Counted from the first letter of the stretch, positions 47,758-57,840 are shown. The stretch is DNA of 64,000 nt from CBDCUW01 sp963734865 (GCA_963734865.1 CAVTIV010000016.1:217815-281814); one strand, 5' to 3'. Program-made: numbers and translations. The notes: generated by a model from the sequence alone, not told the origin.

Positions 47758-50499
47758 TCAAGCGAAATAAGGATTCGGCTTTTCGGCATCGAACCCGAGA
47801 TCTTTGATCGCATCAGCAACTTCGTTGGCCGTAAACAGGCCGGTTTTGGACAATCGGCTGAGCGTCGCGATCGTGATCGATTCGGCGTCGACCTCGAAGT
47901 GACGCCGGAGGGCTTCGCGCGTTTCGCTGCGACCCATGCCGTCGGTTCCCAGCACGTAATAATCGCCTGGGATCCAGGGCGTCAACTGTTCGCGCGAGTG
48001 CTCGCACGTAATCGCTTGCCGCAATGAATGGGCCTTCGACACCGGCCAAAATCTCTTCCAGATAGCTCTTTCTTGGATGTTTCGGTCGGATGCAGCATGT
48101 TCCAGCGCTGGCAATCGGCGGCCTCGCGGCGCAGTTGCGTGTAGCTGGTGACGCTCCAGACGTCGCTGGCGATGTGGTATTTTTCGGCCAACAATTCCTG
48201 TGCCGCCAGCGCGCAATTCAGGATCGCTCCACTGCCGAACAATTGCACCCGAGCCTTTGGCATTCTCGACCTCGCGGCTATTGAACTTGTACATCCCCTT
48301 GATGATGCCTTCTTCACAGCCGTCGGGCATTTCGGGATGCTCGTAGGCATCATTTTCTGCCATCAGGTAGTAAATGCACTCTTCGCCTTCCTGGAACATG
48401 CGTTTGAGGCCTTCCAGGATGATCACGACGACCTCATAGGCGAACGCAGGATCGTAGGCGCGAACGGTGGGAAAAGCGATCGCGTTCAGCAGGCTGTGGC
48501 CGTCCTGGTGCTGCAGGCCTTCGCCGTTAGAGCGTGTGCGACCGGCGGTACCGCCGATCAAGAAACCCTTTGGCTCGCATGTCGGCGGCGGCCCAAATCA
48601 AATCGCCGATCCGTTGGAAGCCGAACATGCTGTAGTAGATATAGAACGGAATCATGTTGATCCCGTGCAGGCTGTACGCCGTTCCCGCCGCATTGAAGCG
48701 AGCTCATCGAACCCGCTTCGGTGATTCCCTCTTCCAGGATTTGGCCGTCTTGCGCTTCCTTGTAGTAGCTCAGGATTGTTGGAATCGACCGGCTCGTACA
48801 GTTGGCCCGAATGAGCATAGATGCCGAATTGCGTGAACATCCCTTCCATGCCGAAGGTTCGTGATTCGTCGGGCACGATGGGGACGACGTTCTTGCCGAT
48901 TTTCTTGTCGCGGCACAGTGCGATCGATGGTCTGGACGACAGCGAATGTCGTGCTGCACTCCTTGTTCTCGAGTCTTTTGATCACCTTTCGATAATCATC
49001 CAACGTGGGAACTTCCAGCTTGGGATGCTGGGTCGGCCGGCTTGGCACCGGTCCGCCGAGTGCGGCACGACGCGCTTTGAGGTATTTGATTTCGTGGCTG
49101 TTTGCCGGTGGCTTGTAGAACGGCGCGTTACCGACTTCTTCATCACTGATCGGAATCCCGAAGCGAGTTCGGAACTCGAGCAGTTCCGCTTCGTTCATCT
49201 TCTTTTGATTGTGCGCGACGTTGCGACCTTCGCCCGCTTCGCCAAGCCCATAGCCTTTGACGGTCTTGGCCAGCATCACGGTCGGTTTGCCGTTCTTCAG
49301 CTCGGTCGCCATGCTTGTAAGCGGCATAGACTTTTTCGGGGTCGTGCCCGCCGCGACGCATTTTTTCCAGCTTTTCGTCGCTGTAGTTCTCGACCAGTTT
49401 CAATAGTTCCGGGTATTTGCCAAAGAAGTGCTCGCGGATGTAGCTGCCCGGCATGCCGGTGTACTTTTGGTACTGGCCATCGACAACTTCGTTCATTCGT
49501 TTGGCCAGCAAGCCGGTTGTGTCGTTGGCCAGCAGCTGATCCCAGTCGTCGCCCCAGACGACCTTGATCACGTTCCAGCCGGCACCGCGGAAGATCGACT
49601 CCAACTCTTGAATGATCTTGCCGTTGCCGCGAACCGGTCCGTCGAGTCGCTGCAGGTTGCAGTTGATGACGAAGATCAAGTTGTCCAGTTTTTCTCGGGC
49701 CGCCAGCCCGATCGCCCCCAGCGTTTCGGGTTCGTCACATTCGCCGTCCCCCAAGAAGGCCCAAACTCTTTGCCCCGAGGTGTCTTTCAAGCCGCGATCG
49801 CGGAGGTATTCGTTGAACCGTGCCTGGTAGATCGCCATGATCGGTCCCAGGCCCATCGAGACGGTCGGATACTCCCAAAAATCGGGCATCAACCAGGGAT
49901 GCGGATAGCTCGACAAGCCCGACGATAGGGCGAAGTTCACGGCGAAAGTTTTCCAGGTTCTCTTCGGTCAGCCGATCTTCGATGAACGCGCGACTGTACA
50001 TTCCGGGCGACGCGTGGCCCTGGAAAAAGATCGTGTCGCCGGAGTAGCCGTCTTCACCACGGCCATGAAAGAAATGGTTGAATCCGATTTCGTAAAGCGT
50101 CGCGCTGGACGCAAACGTGCTGATGTGCCCTCCGACACCGCCGGCGCGTTTGTTGCCGCGAACCACCATCGCCATCGCGTTCCAGCGGACGATCGACTTG
50201 ATCCGGCGTTCAATTTCGCGGTTACCCGGAAAGGCCGGCTGGTCCTTCACCGGAATGGTGTTGACGTACGGCGTGTTCGTGTCTTCGGCTGACTGGATTC
50301 CCTCTTCGGCAGCCTTATCACGCAGTTGCTCGATCAGAAATCGGACACGGTCGGGACCTTTGCTCTTGAGCACATAGTCCAGCGAAGCGATCCATTCTTG
50401 TGTTTCCGCAATATCCACGTCGACATCGGCAGCAGGTTTTTGCAATTCGCCGATCTGGTTCTCGACTTCGGCCTTGGCGACCGTCTTTGGTTCCGACAT
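47758..50499 (-). pseudogene. aceE: Pyruvate dehydrogenase E1 (homodimeric AceE), nine +1 frameshifts
   Basis: ATG 50499 (MSEPKTVAKAEVENQ) through to the C-terminus near GFDAEKPNPYFA covers a full-length AceE of about 900 residues. All family regions are present: SGDTIFFQGHASPGMYSRAF, YPHPWLMPDFWEYPTVSMGL, WAFLGDGECDEPE with the ThDP motif, KTVKGYGLGEAGEGRNVAHN, VPDESRTFGMEGMF, GINMIPFYIYYSMFGFQRIG, GTAGRT..NGEGLQHQDGHS. The reading frame changes nine times, near 49927, 49310, 48913, 48774, 48710, 48564, 48255, 48070 and 47993. At every site the sequence has one base too many, often in a homopolymer. As given, no full product can be made. aceF lies downstream. Confidence 0.85.
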
Positions 50500-51230
50500 G
50501 TTGTTGTTTCCCTGTAACGAACCGGCGAAGGCTCGTCGGCTTGGAGTATCAGCCGGCGGAAAGGGGGTCAGGCCCCAAAAGCCAGAATGGCCCCTGAGGT
50601 GCTTTGCACTTTGAGGTGCTTTGCACTTGTGGGGCCTGAACCCGTTTCCGCAGCCACTCGTAGCCCAACTTTCAGGTTGGACGACGTACTAGCAGGGTAC
50701 CGAGAGTGGACCGAAACCGGCAAGGGTAAGGCCGCACAGATGCGGGTCCATCCCCTCAAACGGGTGATTGCCAGGGACGAAATGTGGTCACGTGTGCACT
50801 GCCCGCGCCGCAGCGGGTGTTCCGATCACGGTCATGATGTAGCCGGTTTAACCCCTTGGATTCAGGCTTCACGTTGGAAGCTTGCCCGGGGCAAAGCTTC
50901 CTTAGGAAAGCACTGTATCGTCGGTTTGATTGGGCGGAGATTTCGCCGATTTATGGTCAGCCATGGGCGGAGTCGGTGCGGAAGGCGGCCGCTACGGCCC
51001 GGAAGGCAAACGCCAAAACACGTCGGGACGGCAAATCCCAGTATTCTGGATGACCGACCAGGGCAAATCACTTTTCCAAACTGAGCGGTTTAGCTTCAAA
51101 AACGATCGTCGAGATTCCTCATAAAATACGGCATGAATCGAATGCTAGCGTGATCCAGTGTTTTGCCCAGATTCAAACTCGCAAGCTCACGAAACGAAAC
51201 GCGGCAATTTTGACGACCGCTTGAAAGAGC
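50500..51230. other. Intergenic region between aceE and the IS256 element
   Basis: No convincing gene. A REP-like palindrome occupies 50565-50643. A Lys/Arg/Ala-rich frame at 50856-51053 (RFDWAEISPIYGQPWAESVR then KAAATARKAN) could be a transposase or gene remnant but matches no family I recognise. Upstream sequences for aceE are expected near 50500-50560. Confidence 0.4.
50565..50643. repeat. REP-like palindrome with internal 17-bp tandem repeat
   Basis: Outer arms GGGTCAGGCCCCA (50565-50577) and TGGGGCCTGAACCC (50630-50643) pair with one bulge. Between them TGAGGTGCTTTGCACTT occurs twice in tandem (50595-50611, 50612-50628), each with a GTGC-TTT-GCAC dyad. A related TTCAGGCCTGACCCC occurs near 57802. 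Confidence 0.7.
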
Positions 51231-52463
51231 GGGCCAGATCGGTTTCCTTTCAAAGTTCTTACACAACGAAAAGGAAACACGATCATGACCCACCAGATGC
51301 AATCTAACGATCTCAACGACGCTGTCCAGCTGCTGGCCGAAAATGGCTTCGAAGGAATGGCAAACGCGATGCAGATCCTCTTCAACGAAGCCATGAAGCT
51401 CGAGCGAACGGAGTATATCGGTGCGGAACCGTACCAACGCACCGATCAACGACGCGATTACGCCAATGGCTTCAAATCCAAGACCGTCAGCTCTCGGCTT
51501 GGCAAACTCATGCTGGAAATCCCGCAAACGAGAGAGGGAGACTTTTATCCGTCAGCCCTGGAACGTGGAGAACGAAGCGAAAGAGCACTCAAGCTCGCCA
51601 TCGCGGAAATGTATGTTCAAGGCGTTTCCACTCGCAAAGTCGCTAAGATCACTTCTGAGCTTTGCGGCCTGGATGTCTCCAGCACGCAAGTTAGTCGCGC
51701 CGCAAAGCTACTCGACGAAGAACTGGAAATTTGGCGAAATCGACCGCTCGATCAAATCGAATACTTGATCGTCGATGCTCGCTACGAAAAGGTTCGCGTC
51801 AGTGGAAGTGTCCGCGACTGTGCCGTGTTGATCGCGATCGGCATCCAGCCAGGTGGACATCGTAGCGTGCTCGGTGTCAGCGTGTCTCTTTCGGAAGCAG
51901 AAGTTCACTGGCGAGAGTTTTTCGTCTCCTTGAAGCAACGGGGACTCCACGGTGTGAAGCTCATCGTCAGCGATGCTCACGAAGGTCTCAAGGCAGCGAG
52001 GCAAGCAACATTCGCTGGCGTGCCTTGGCAACGCTGTCAGTTTCATCTTGCACAAAACGCAATGCACCACACGCCCAAACTCGAACAGCGCAAGCAAGTC
52101 GCCGATGACATCCGAAATATTTTTGCTGCCAAGGATGCCCACGACGCAACGGACGAACTCAATGGATTCGTGGAACGCTATAAAGAGATCGCGCCAAAGC
52201 TATCGGCATGGGCGGAGGCAAACATCCTTGAAGGCCTAGCGATCTTTGGCATCCCGAGCGAACATCGCAAACGAATGCGGACGACCAATATGCTTGAAAG
52301 ACAAAACCGGGAGCTCAAGCGACGCACACGCGTGGCGACCCTGTTCCCGAATGAAGCTTCCTTGCTGAGACTTGTCACTGCAGTTCTCGTCGAACTCAGT
52401 GACGAATGGGAAACTGGAATGCGTTACCTCACATTCCAAAACTAAACCGAAACCGACTGGCCC
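51231..52463 (+). mobile_element. IS256-family insertion sequence
   Basis: An intact transposase gene between imperfect terminal inverted repeats: left GGGCCAGATCGGTTTC from 51231, right (reverse complement) GGGCCAGTCGGTTTC ending at 52463. The flanks ttgaaagagc and aatttacag show no target duplication, so the exact ends or the original flank are uncertain. This is one of the few accessory stretches without frameshifts, which suggests a recent or active copy. Confidence 0.7.
51285..52445 (+). CDS. IS256-family transposase
   Basis: 386 residues, ATG 51285 with AAGGAAAC upstream. A DDE mutator-type transposase: first Asp in YLIVDARYEKVRVSG, second in KLIVSDAHEGLKAA, Glu in TNMLERQNRELKRRTRV. 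The CQFH zinc-type motif in GVPWQRCQFHLAQNAMHH is typical. Full length and intact. Confidence 0.95.
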   Translation: MTHQMQSNDLNDAVQLLAENGFEGMANAMQILFNEAMKLERTEYIGAEPYQRTDQRRDYANGFKSKTVSSRLGKLMLEIPQTREGDFYPSALERGERSERALKLAIAEMYVQGVSTRKVAKITSELCGLDVSSTQVSRAAKLLDEELEIWRNRPLDQIEYLIVDARYEKVRVSGSVRDCAVLIAIGIQPGGHRSVLGVSVSLSEAEVHWREFFVSLKQRGLHGVKLIVSDAHEGLKAARQATFAGVPWQRCQFHLAQNAMHHTPKLEQRKQVADDIRNIFAAKDAHDATDELNGFVERYKEIAPKLSAWAEANILEGLAIFGIPSEHRKRMRTTNMLERQNRELKRRTRVATLFPNEASLLRLVTAVLVELSDEWETGMRYLTFQN

Positions 52464-52568
52464 AATTTACAGAAAGACTGTTGCTCAATCCGTGCGTGCG
52501 TATTTGGCGGTTGAAAACCGTTAGTATTACGGACCCTGCCACCACAAACCAAACCGGGGCCTTCGGAC

Positions 52569-54283
52569 ATGTCGCTTAAGGACGTCTCACTCAAGTGCAA
52601 GAACTTCAAATGCTTTGGTGACAACATGCAGGGCTTTGACGAGATCAAGCCAATCAACGTGATAATCGGGGGCAATAACTCGGGGAAAACAACGCTATTG
52701 GACCTTGTCGAGTACGCGACTAAACCCACAAGCGGAGGCCTTGGTGAAATTCGTGGACATAAGGGCAATGCACCACAGGCGTTTCTCTCATGGCAACTGA
52801 AGGAGAAAATGATTGTTGAGCACGTGATATCGGGCGAGCGGAAAGTTGGAAGGAGAAGTTGGAGCGTATTTCCACGTGAGTGGGCAATAGAAAATCTGAT
52901 TGGCACCGAAGTCTTGTGCGAGTTGCATGATAACGGCGTGGTTCGAATCAGCGATGTAGACGGATTTCGAACGTGACAATAACCATCGACGCACAGCGAC
53001 ATATGAAGCAGTCGTCGAAGATCTGAACCAGAACTTAGTGAACCCTTTCCGAGACTACCACTTCAAACGAATCGCCGCTGATCGTGACGTAGTTCTAGAA
53101 ATGAGTGACCGTAAACTAAAGATAGCCCCAAACGGCAGCGGGGTGACGAATGCGATCCAGAGGTTTCAAAACGACGACACGTTAGATCCCGATCTGATCA
53201 ATCACACGATACTCAATGAGATCAATCACATTTTCGGTACAGATGCCAATTACGAACGGATACAGGCGAGGCAACGCGGTGACACCAACTGGCAAATCTG
53301 GATCGAGGAACCCCGAAAAGGCCGTATCCCATTATCAGATACCGGTAGTGGATTTAAGACAGTACTTCAGGTGCTTGTGCACATACATCTCCTGCCAAAG
53401 ATTGAAGAGACGGAACTACCGAAGTTCATTTTTGGATTCGAGGAACTGGAGAATAATCTCCATCCTGCAATTCAACGACGTTTGTTCAGACGTCTACGAC
53501 AATTGGCGACCGAAAAAGGCTGCCACTTCTTTATCACCACGCACGCCAACGTTGTGATCGACTTGTTTAGTGATGATCCCGAGGCCCAGATCCTGCACGT
53601 CACGCACAACGGCGAATCTGCAACAGTTCATCGGGTAGAAACTCAAGCACATGGGCACAACGTGCTAGACGATCTCGATGTTCGGGCCAGTGATCTATTG
53701 CAAACCAACGTTGTCGTATGGGTTGAAGGTCCATCGGATCGTATCTACTTCAACCGCTGGATTGAACTGTGGAACGACGAACTTGTTGAAGGAATTCATT
53801 ACCAGTGCCTGCCCATGGGCGGGGCCGTTGCCGCACACTTTTCGTTTGAGTGGTCCGATGATATTGTGGCCGACATGATCCAAGCCCTCAGAATTAACAA
53901 GAACGTGATTCTGCTGGCGGATAGCGACCGACGTAAAGCCGAGGACGAGCCGAAGAAATACACTCGTCGCATGGCCGACGAAGTTGAGAAGGTGGGTGGC
54001 TACGCCTGGATCACCGAAGGCAAGGAGGTTGAGAACTACATCCCGATCGAGGCCATACGTGGGTACCTCGAAGACGACGACGCTCAGGGAACCGGGCAAT
54101 ACAAAGATGTCCTTCAGTACCTTGCGACAAAAAAAGGAAAATACGACCACGCCAGGAAAAGTCAACCTTGCCCACGCAATCGATCCCATGCTCACACGTG
54201 AGTCGCTGGGCGAAAGGTTCGACATGGCCGAGCGACTCGATGAGGTTTGCAAACGAATCCGTGAATGGAACCGGCTAAACTAA
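52569..54283 (+). CDS. OLD-like ATP-dependent nuclease (AAA ATPase plus TOPRIM), two frameshifts
   Basis: About 570 residues over three frames. N-terminal ABC/SMC-type ATPase: Walker A INVIIGGNNSGKTTLLDLVE (~34), signature-like IPLSDTGSGFKTV, Walker B KFIFGFEELENNLHP, His switch HFFITTHANVV. C-terminal TOPRIM: NVVVWVEGPSDRIYFNRW and VILLADSDRRKAEDE. Two one-base insertions break it, near 52960 (extra G, so DVDDFERDNN is restored) and near 54155 (extra A, so DHARKVNLAHAIDP is restored). OLD-family proteins are nucleases, some acting in phage defence (OLD, GajA of Gabija). No UvrD-like GajB partner is seen. IS256 lies upstream and IS remnants downstream. Confidence 0.75.
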
Positions 54284-54810
54284 GGATTCGCCATGTAATC
54301 CTCTAAGCCCCTAGGACGCCCTCTAACGCGTTTTCTCTTCAACGGGTGTTTCCGGATCAAGTCAACCGTCAAGAAACGAATGAACAAATGGGCACTGCAG
54401 TCCCATCGTTCAGTCATCCTCGTCCTTCTACGATCTCCCTCAATTGGGAAACACCAATCGCTGGATCTGACTGAGCGAATCCAACTAACCGCTGAACACC
54501 GTGATCTGATTTGGGAAGTATGGCTACGTGTCAGGTCGATTGGAGGCGTCGCTGCGTCGCGGCCGAGGCTCAACCGATTCGCCGCATTGGAATGACCCGG
54601 GTGGAGCTGCACTGGTTGATCGGCGACCTGAGCCATTCGTGTGTCAAAGGCAAGGCAGGCTCGGACGTGGAAAAGCGGTGGCCGAGTTGTGCGAGCACCT
54701 CGAGTACGCCGAACGGCCCCGTAACGGCGACGGAGATTTGGACATCTTGTGGTAATCGCTGCCGAACGACGCCCCGGCAAGCCAGATCGTCGGATGGGCA
54801 GATAGAACGC
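54284..54810. other. Unassigned region between OLD-like gene and IS4 remnant
   Basis: Several overlapping open frames on both strands but none with a start site, composition or motif I can support. It may be eroded mobile-element DNA. Confidence 0.4.
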
Positions 54811-54938
54811 TACTCTTTGCCATTGCGCAGGACTCTACCGTAGAACGACCAAACCATCACAGCGGTCGAGTAGATGCCATCAATCGCGAACAGGTTGTGG
54901 TGTTTGGCAAAGATCTTTCTGTCGCAGCCAGAGATCAG
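54811..54938 (-). pseudogene. IS4-family transposase, interior fragment separated by IS21 insertion
   Basis: Minus-strand frame LISGCDRKIFAKHHNLFA, then IDGIYSTAVMVWSFYGRVLR, then NGKE and a TAG (54811-54813). This is the part of an IS4-type transposase that follows the N-terminal fragment at 57516-57638. Removing the intervening element plus one CTTTCGG copy joins ...DVLSDQRIRK to LISGCDRKIF in frame. The protein ends early at TAG, so the IS4 gene was probably already defective or the rest is lost. Confidence 0.75.
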
Positions 54939-54945
54939 CTTTCGG
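54939..54945. repeat. Target-site duplication, left copy (CTTTCGG)
   Basis: Matches 57516-57522 exactly. The two copies flank the IS21 element. Confidence 0.8.
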
Positions 54946-55015
54946 GGCGGCGACAACTAGAACTCCCGGATTGAGGGCATCCTTTGGGTGTGTTTCACGG
55001 GGCTGTTTCCCAGCC

Positions 55016-55033
55016 AGCGACAATTAGAATTCC
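55016..55033. repeat. IS21 inner terminal repeat, left
   Basis: AGCGACAATTAGAATTCC, exact reverse complement of 57470-57487. Confidence 0.85.
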
Positions 55034-55088
55034 CGCGGTGCGGATTCAGTTGAATGATCGCAACTTCCCGTCTTTCAAGGAGGTTGCG

Positions 55089-56600
55089 ATGGTCACGGAT
55101 GGACAAGTCACGGAACTGCGGCGATTGCTCGCATCGGGCAAGTCGCTCGCCGTTTCGGCAAGGATGACTGAGATGGACAAGAAGACCGCACAGGCAGTAT
55201 CGCGATGATGATCGGCTGCCGTCGCAGCGAAAATCGCAGCGCGAAACTATCGAACCCGAATCGATCCTTCGCCGACGTCTGGAGCGATGTCGAAAACGGC
55301 TCGAAGGCGAGCCGAGGCTGCAAGCGAAGACTCTGTTCGGTGGTCTGCAGGATCGCTATCCGGGCCGATTTCCCGACTCGACTCGGCGAACCTTCGAGCG
55401 ACGGGTGCGACTATGGCGAAGCATCCACGGTCCCAACAAGACGGTCATCTTTCCCCAGGTCCATCACCCCGGTCGAGGTTGCCGCCAGCGACTTCACCGT
55501 CATGCAACGAACTGCGGGTGAAGATCGCCGGAGCGACGTTCGAACACACACTCTTTCACTGCGTGCTGACGTACACCAACGTCGAATCGGTGTCGCTCTG
55601 TTTCTCCGAGTCGTTCGAAGCACTCAGCGAAGGAATCCAGAAAGCGTTCTGGCAATTCGGTGGCGTACCGACGCATCACCGAACCGACTCGCTCAGCGCC
55701 GCGGTTCAACAACCACTCCGCCGAAAGCCACTGACCGATCGCTACGCGGCATTGATGGAACACTACGGCATGCAAGCCCGAAAGGACCAACGCTCGCTGT
55801 GCCAACGAGAACGGCGATGTCGAATCGTCAAACGGACATCTCAAGGATGCGCATCGACCAGGCCTTGCTGCTTCGCGGCAGCCGAGACTTCCCTAGTCGC
55901 GAAGACTACATGCGTTCGTTGAAGGCAGTCATCGCCCGCGCGCAACGATGGTCGCCGAGAACGGTTTGCCGTCGAACAACAACATCTTCAGTCGATTGCC
56001 CGACAGCAAGCTCGATACCGATGACTTGGTAACCGAGGCTCCGCGTTCAGCAGCAGCTGCACGATCCAGGTCCGCGCGAACACCTACTCAGTCCCAAGCC
56101 GGTTGATCGGCCAGAAAGTCGATGTACAAAGTCAGTGCCGAATGGATCGAAGTGACTCACCACGGCGTCGCAGTTCAGACGGATGCCGCGGCTGATCGGC
56201 AAGCAGGTCGATCGGACATCAACTACCGCCATGTGATCGATTCGCTCGTTCGAAAGCCGGGTGCGTTCGCAGAACTACCGGTATCGTCAAGAGATGTTTC
56301 CGACAAGTCACTTTCGGATCGCCTACGACATGCTCTGCGACTGCTCACGCGCCGAAGGTGGCGGTGCGAAGATACCTGGAAATACTCGCGCTTGGCAGCC
56401 CATGAAAGCCAAGATGCGGTGCAAGACGCACTGCGTATTCAGATTCAAGAAGCGGGCGAGTCATTGACGTCGAGCTGGTTAGACAATCGGTCGTCGTCGC
56501 GACCGAGATCCGACCGGCGACCGACGTTGACATCGAGCCGCCCAACTTGAGTGACTTTGATTGTTTACTTCAGCACCCCGACATGGAGAGTCCGTGCGAT
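55089..56600 (+). pseudogene. istA-like transposase of the IS21 element, many frameshifts
   Basis: ATG 55089 with AAGGAGG upstream starts MVTDGQVTELRRLLASGKSL. The family sequence can then be followed through all three frames: LQAKTLFGGLQDRYPGRFPD, STRRTFERRVRLWRSIHGPN, FEHTLFHCVLTYTNVESVSL, SEGIQKAFWQFGGVPTHHRT, RIDQALLLRGSRDFPSREDY. At least five shifts occur. The end near the istB start is uncertain. Not functional as given. Confidence 0.75.
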
Positions 56601-57454
56601 GACCCGACCGATGACCAAAACCAAAGCGAAGACAACGCGATCGCCGCAAGTCGAAGGCGAGCTGACTGGCAGCATCCAGACTCACGACGATCAACTGACC
56701 GAGCAGTTCCGCTCCCTGCGACTGCCGATGTTCCGGGATCAGTTTCGCCAAGCGGCCGACCGAGCCGCGACGGAGAAGCTCAGTCACGTGGAGTATCTCT
56801 CGGAGTTGACGACACTCGAATGCGAAGCTCAGTCGCGAGGGACGGATTCAGCGACTGATGACACGATCATGTCTGCCGATGGGCAAGACGTTGGGAATCG
56901 TTCCAGTTCGATCGCTTGCCGCTTGGAGTGACGCGTCAGTTGGAAAGCTTCGCGACGGATCGTTCCTGGACCGCCGCGAGAACCTGCTGGTTTTCGGCGA
57001 ATCCGGGATCGGGGAAGAGCCATGCCTTTGCGCATTGGCCGAGCAATTGATCGGTCAAGGCCGGAGCATGTTGTTCACGACGTGCAGCTTGTTGGTGCAG
57101 CAACTGTTGATCGCCAAGCGGGACTTGCGACTTCCGAAGATGATCAAACAGTTGTCTCGTTACGAGGGGCTGATCATCGACGACTTGGGCTATGTGCAAC
57201 AGAGCCGCGAGGAGATGGAGGTGTTGTTCACGCTGTTGGCCGAGCGTTACGAACGGGGCAGCGTGCTGCTGACGAGCAACTTGGCGTTCAGCAAATGGGA
57301 TCAGATCTTCAAGGACGCGATGACGACGGCGGCCGCGATCGATCGCTTGGTGCATCACAGCGTGATCATCGAGCTGAACGTGCCGAGCTACCGAGTGGAG
57401 ACAGCCAAGCAGAGCAAAGCGAAGCCACAGTCGAAACCGACCGCGAAGATCTAA
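56599..57454 (+). pseudogene. istB-like ATPase of the IS21 element, frameshifted
   Basis: ATG 56599 (MTRPMTKTKAKTTRSP) starts the IstB helper. Fragments in three frames include LTEQFRSLRLPMFRDQFRQA, WESFQFDRLPLGVTRQLES and GSFLDRRENLLVFGESG. The printed P-loop reads GESGIGEEP, but dropping one G of GGGG gives GESGIGKSH, so the Walker A is there in the DNA. Later LSRYEGLIIDDLGYVQQSRE (Walker B) and LLTSNLAFSKWDQIF are intact to the stop at 57454. Confidence 0.75.
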
Positions 57455-57469
57455 GCCCCGTTGTCGCCA

Positions 57470-57487
57470 GGAATTCTAATTGTCGCT
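57470..57487. repeat. IS21 inner terminal repeat, right
   Basis: GGAATTCTAATTGTCGCT, paired with 55016-55033. Confidence 0.85.
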
Positions 57488-57515
57488 AAAGCGGAGAAGT
57501 AATTGTCGCCGAACA

Positions 57516-57522
57516 CTTTCGG
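57516..57522. repeat. Target-site duplication, right copy (CTTTCGG)
   Basis: Matches 54939-54945 exactly. Confidence 0.8.
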
Positions 57523-57638
57523 ATTCTCTGATCAGAAAGCACATCGGCGAATGGCAGACCGTCATTGCTTAGAAAGGAGCGTACGATCTTTTCGAAACTG
57601 AGGCTGCGACGAGGCCCAAAACTTGGTACTGAGTCCAT
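57523..57638 (-). pseudogene. IS4-family transposase, N-terminal fragment
   Basis: ATG 57638 on the minus strand, preceded at seven bases by AAGGAGGG. It encodes MDSVPSFGPRRSLSFEKIVR, then SFLSNDGLPFADVLSDQRIR, and is cut by the IS21 element. The rest resumes at 54945. The N-terminal region resembles planctomycete IS4-type transposases. Confidence 0.7.
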
Positions 57639-57645
57639 GAGAAAA

Positions 57646-57685
57646 CCCTCCTTGGTTTTCAACGTGGTAGTTGCACCAAGGAGGG
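57646..57685 (-). promoter_or_regulatory. Perfect 11-bp hairpin covering the IS4 transposase ribosome-binding site
   Basis: Arms CCCTCCTTGGT (57646-57656) and ACCAAGGAGGG (57675-57685) with an 18-base loop that itself has CAAC/GTTG. Read on the minus strand, the 3' arm contains AAGGAGG, seven bases before ATG 57638, so the folded RNA would hide the ribosome-binding site. This is like the fold-back inhibition known for IS10/IS50. Confidence 0.65.
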
Positions 57686-57840
57686 CAGTAAATAGATCGC
57701 CAAGGACGGGCGAAAACTTGAATCACTTCAAGCCTGAGCAGGTATAAAAAATTCCATCTGCTCAAGCCAAGATCAACTTGTGCGCCTACGATCAATTGAC
57801 AGTGCCATTCAGGCCTGACCCCAGCGAAGCTGCCCTCAAA

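Larger units (their letters stand above)
54946..57515 (+). mobile_element. IS21-family element with broken istA/istB, inserted in an IS4 gene
   Basis: 2570 bp between 7-bp direct repeats. Terminal region repeats are nested: outer CGGCGACAACTAG (left) against TGTTCGGCGACAATT (reverse complement of the right end), and an inner perfect 18-bp inverted repeat at 55016-55033 and 57470-57487. Multiple terminal repeats are usual for IS21. The right end is ...GAACA; the left end has diverged from the expected TG. istA and istB follow in the usual order. Confidence 0.85.

Noticed and set aside
47758..50499. Programmed +1 translational frameshifting as the explanation for aceE
   Set aside because: The nine sites share no slippery codon, stop codon or stimulatory element, and most are over-long homopolymers. 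Kept only as a remote alternative.
50856..51053. Basic ORF between aceE and IS256
   Set aside because: No start site, no recognised family, and overlapping frames are equally open; described as intergenic.
51231..52463. Target duplication of the IS256 element
   Set aside because: The bases on either side of the inferred ends do not match, so none is claimed.
54284..54810. Overlapping ORFs after the OLD-like gene
   Set aside because: None has a ribosome-binding site or a recognisable motif; they could not be tied to the IS4 or IS21 proteins.
56995..57030. Loss of the Walker A motif in the first IstB (GESGIGEEP)
   Set aside because: Dropping one G in the GGGG run gives GESGIGKSH, so the motif is present in the DNA and the apparent loss is a frameshift effect.
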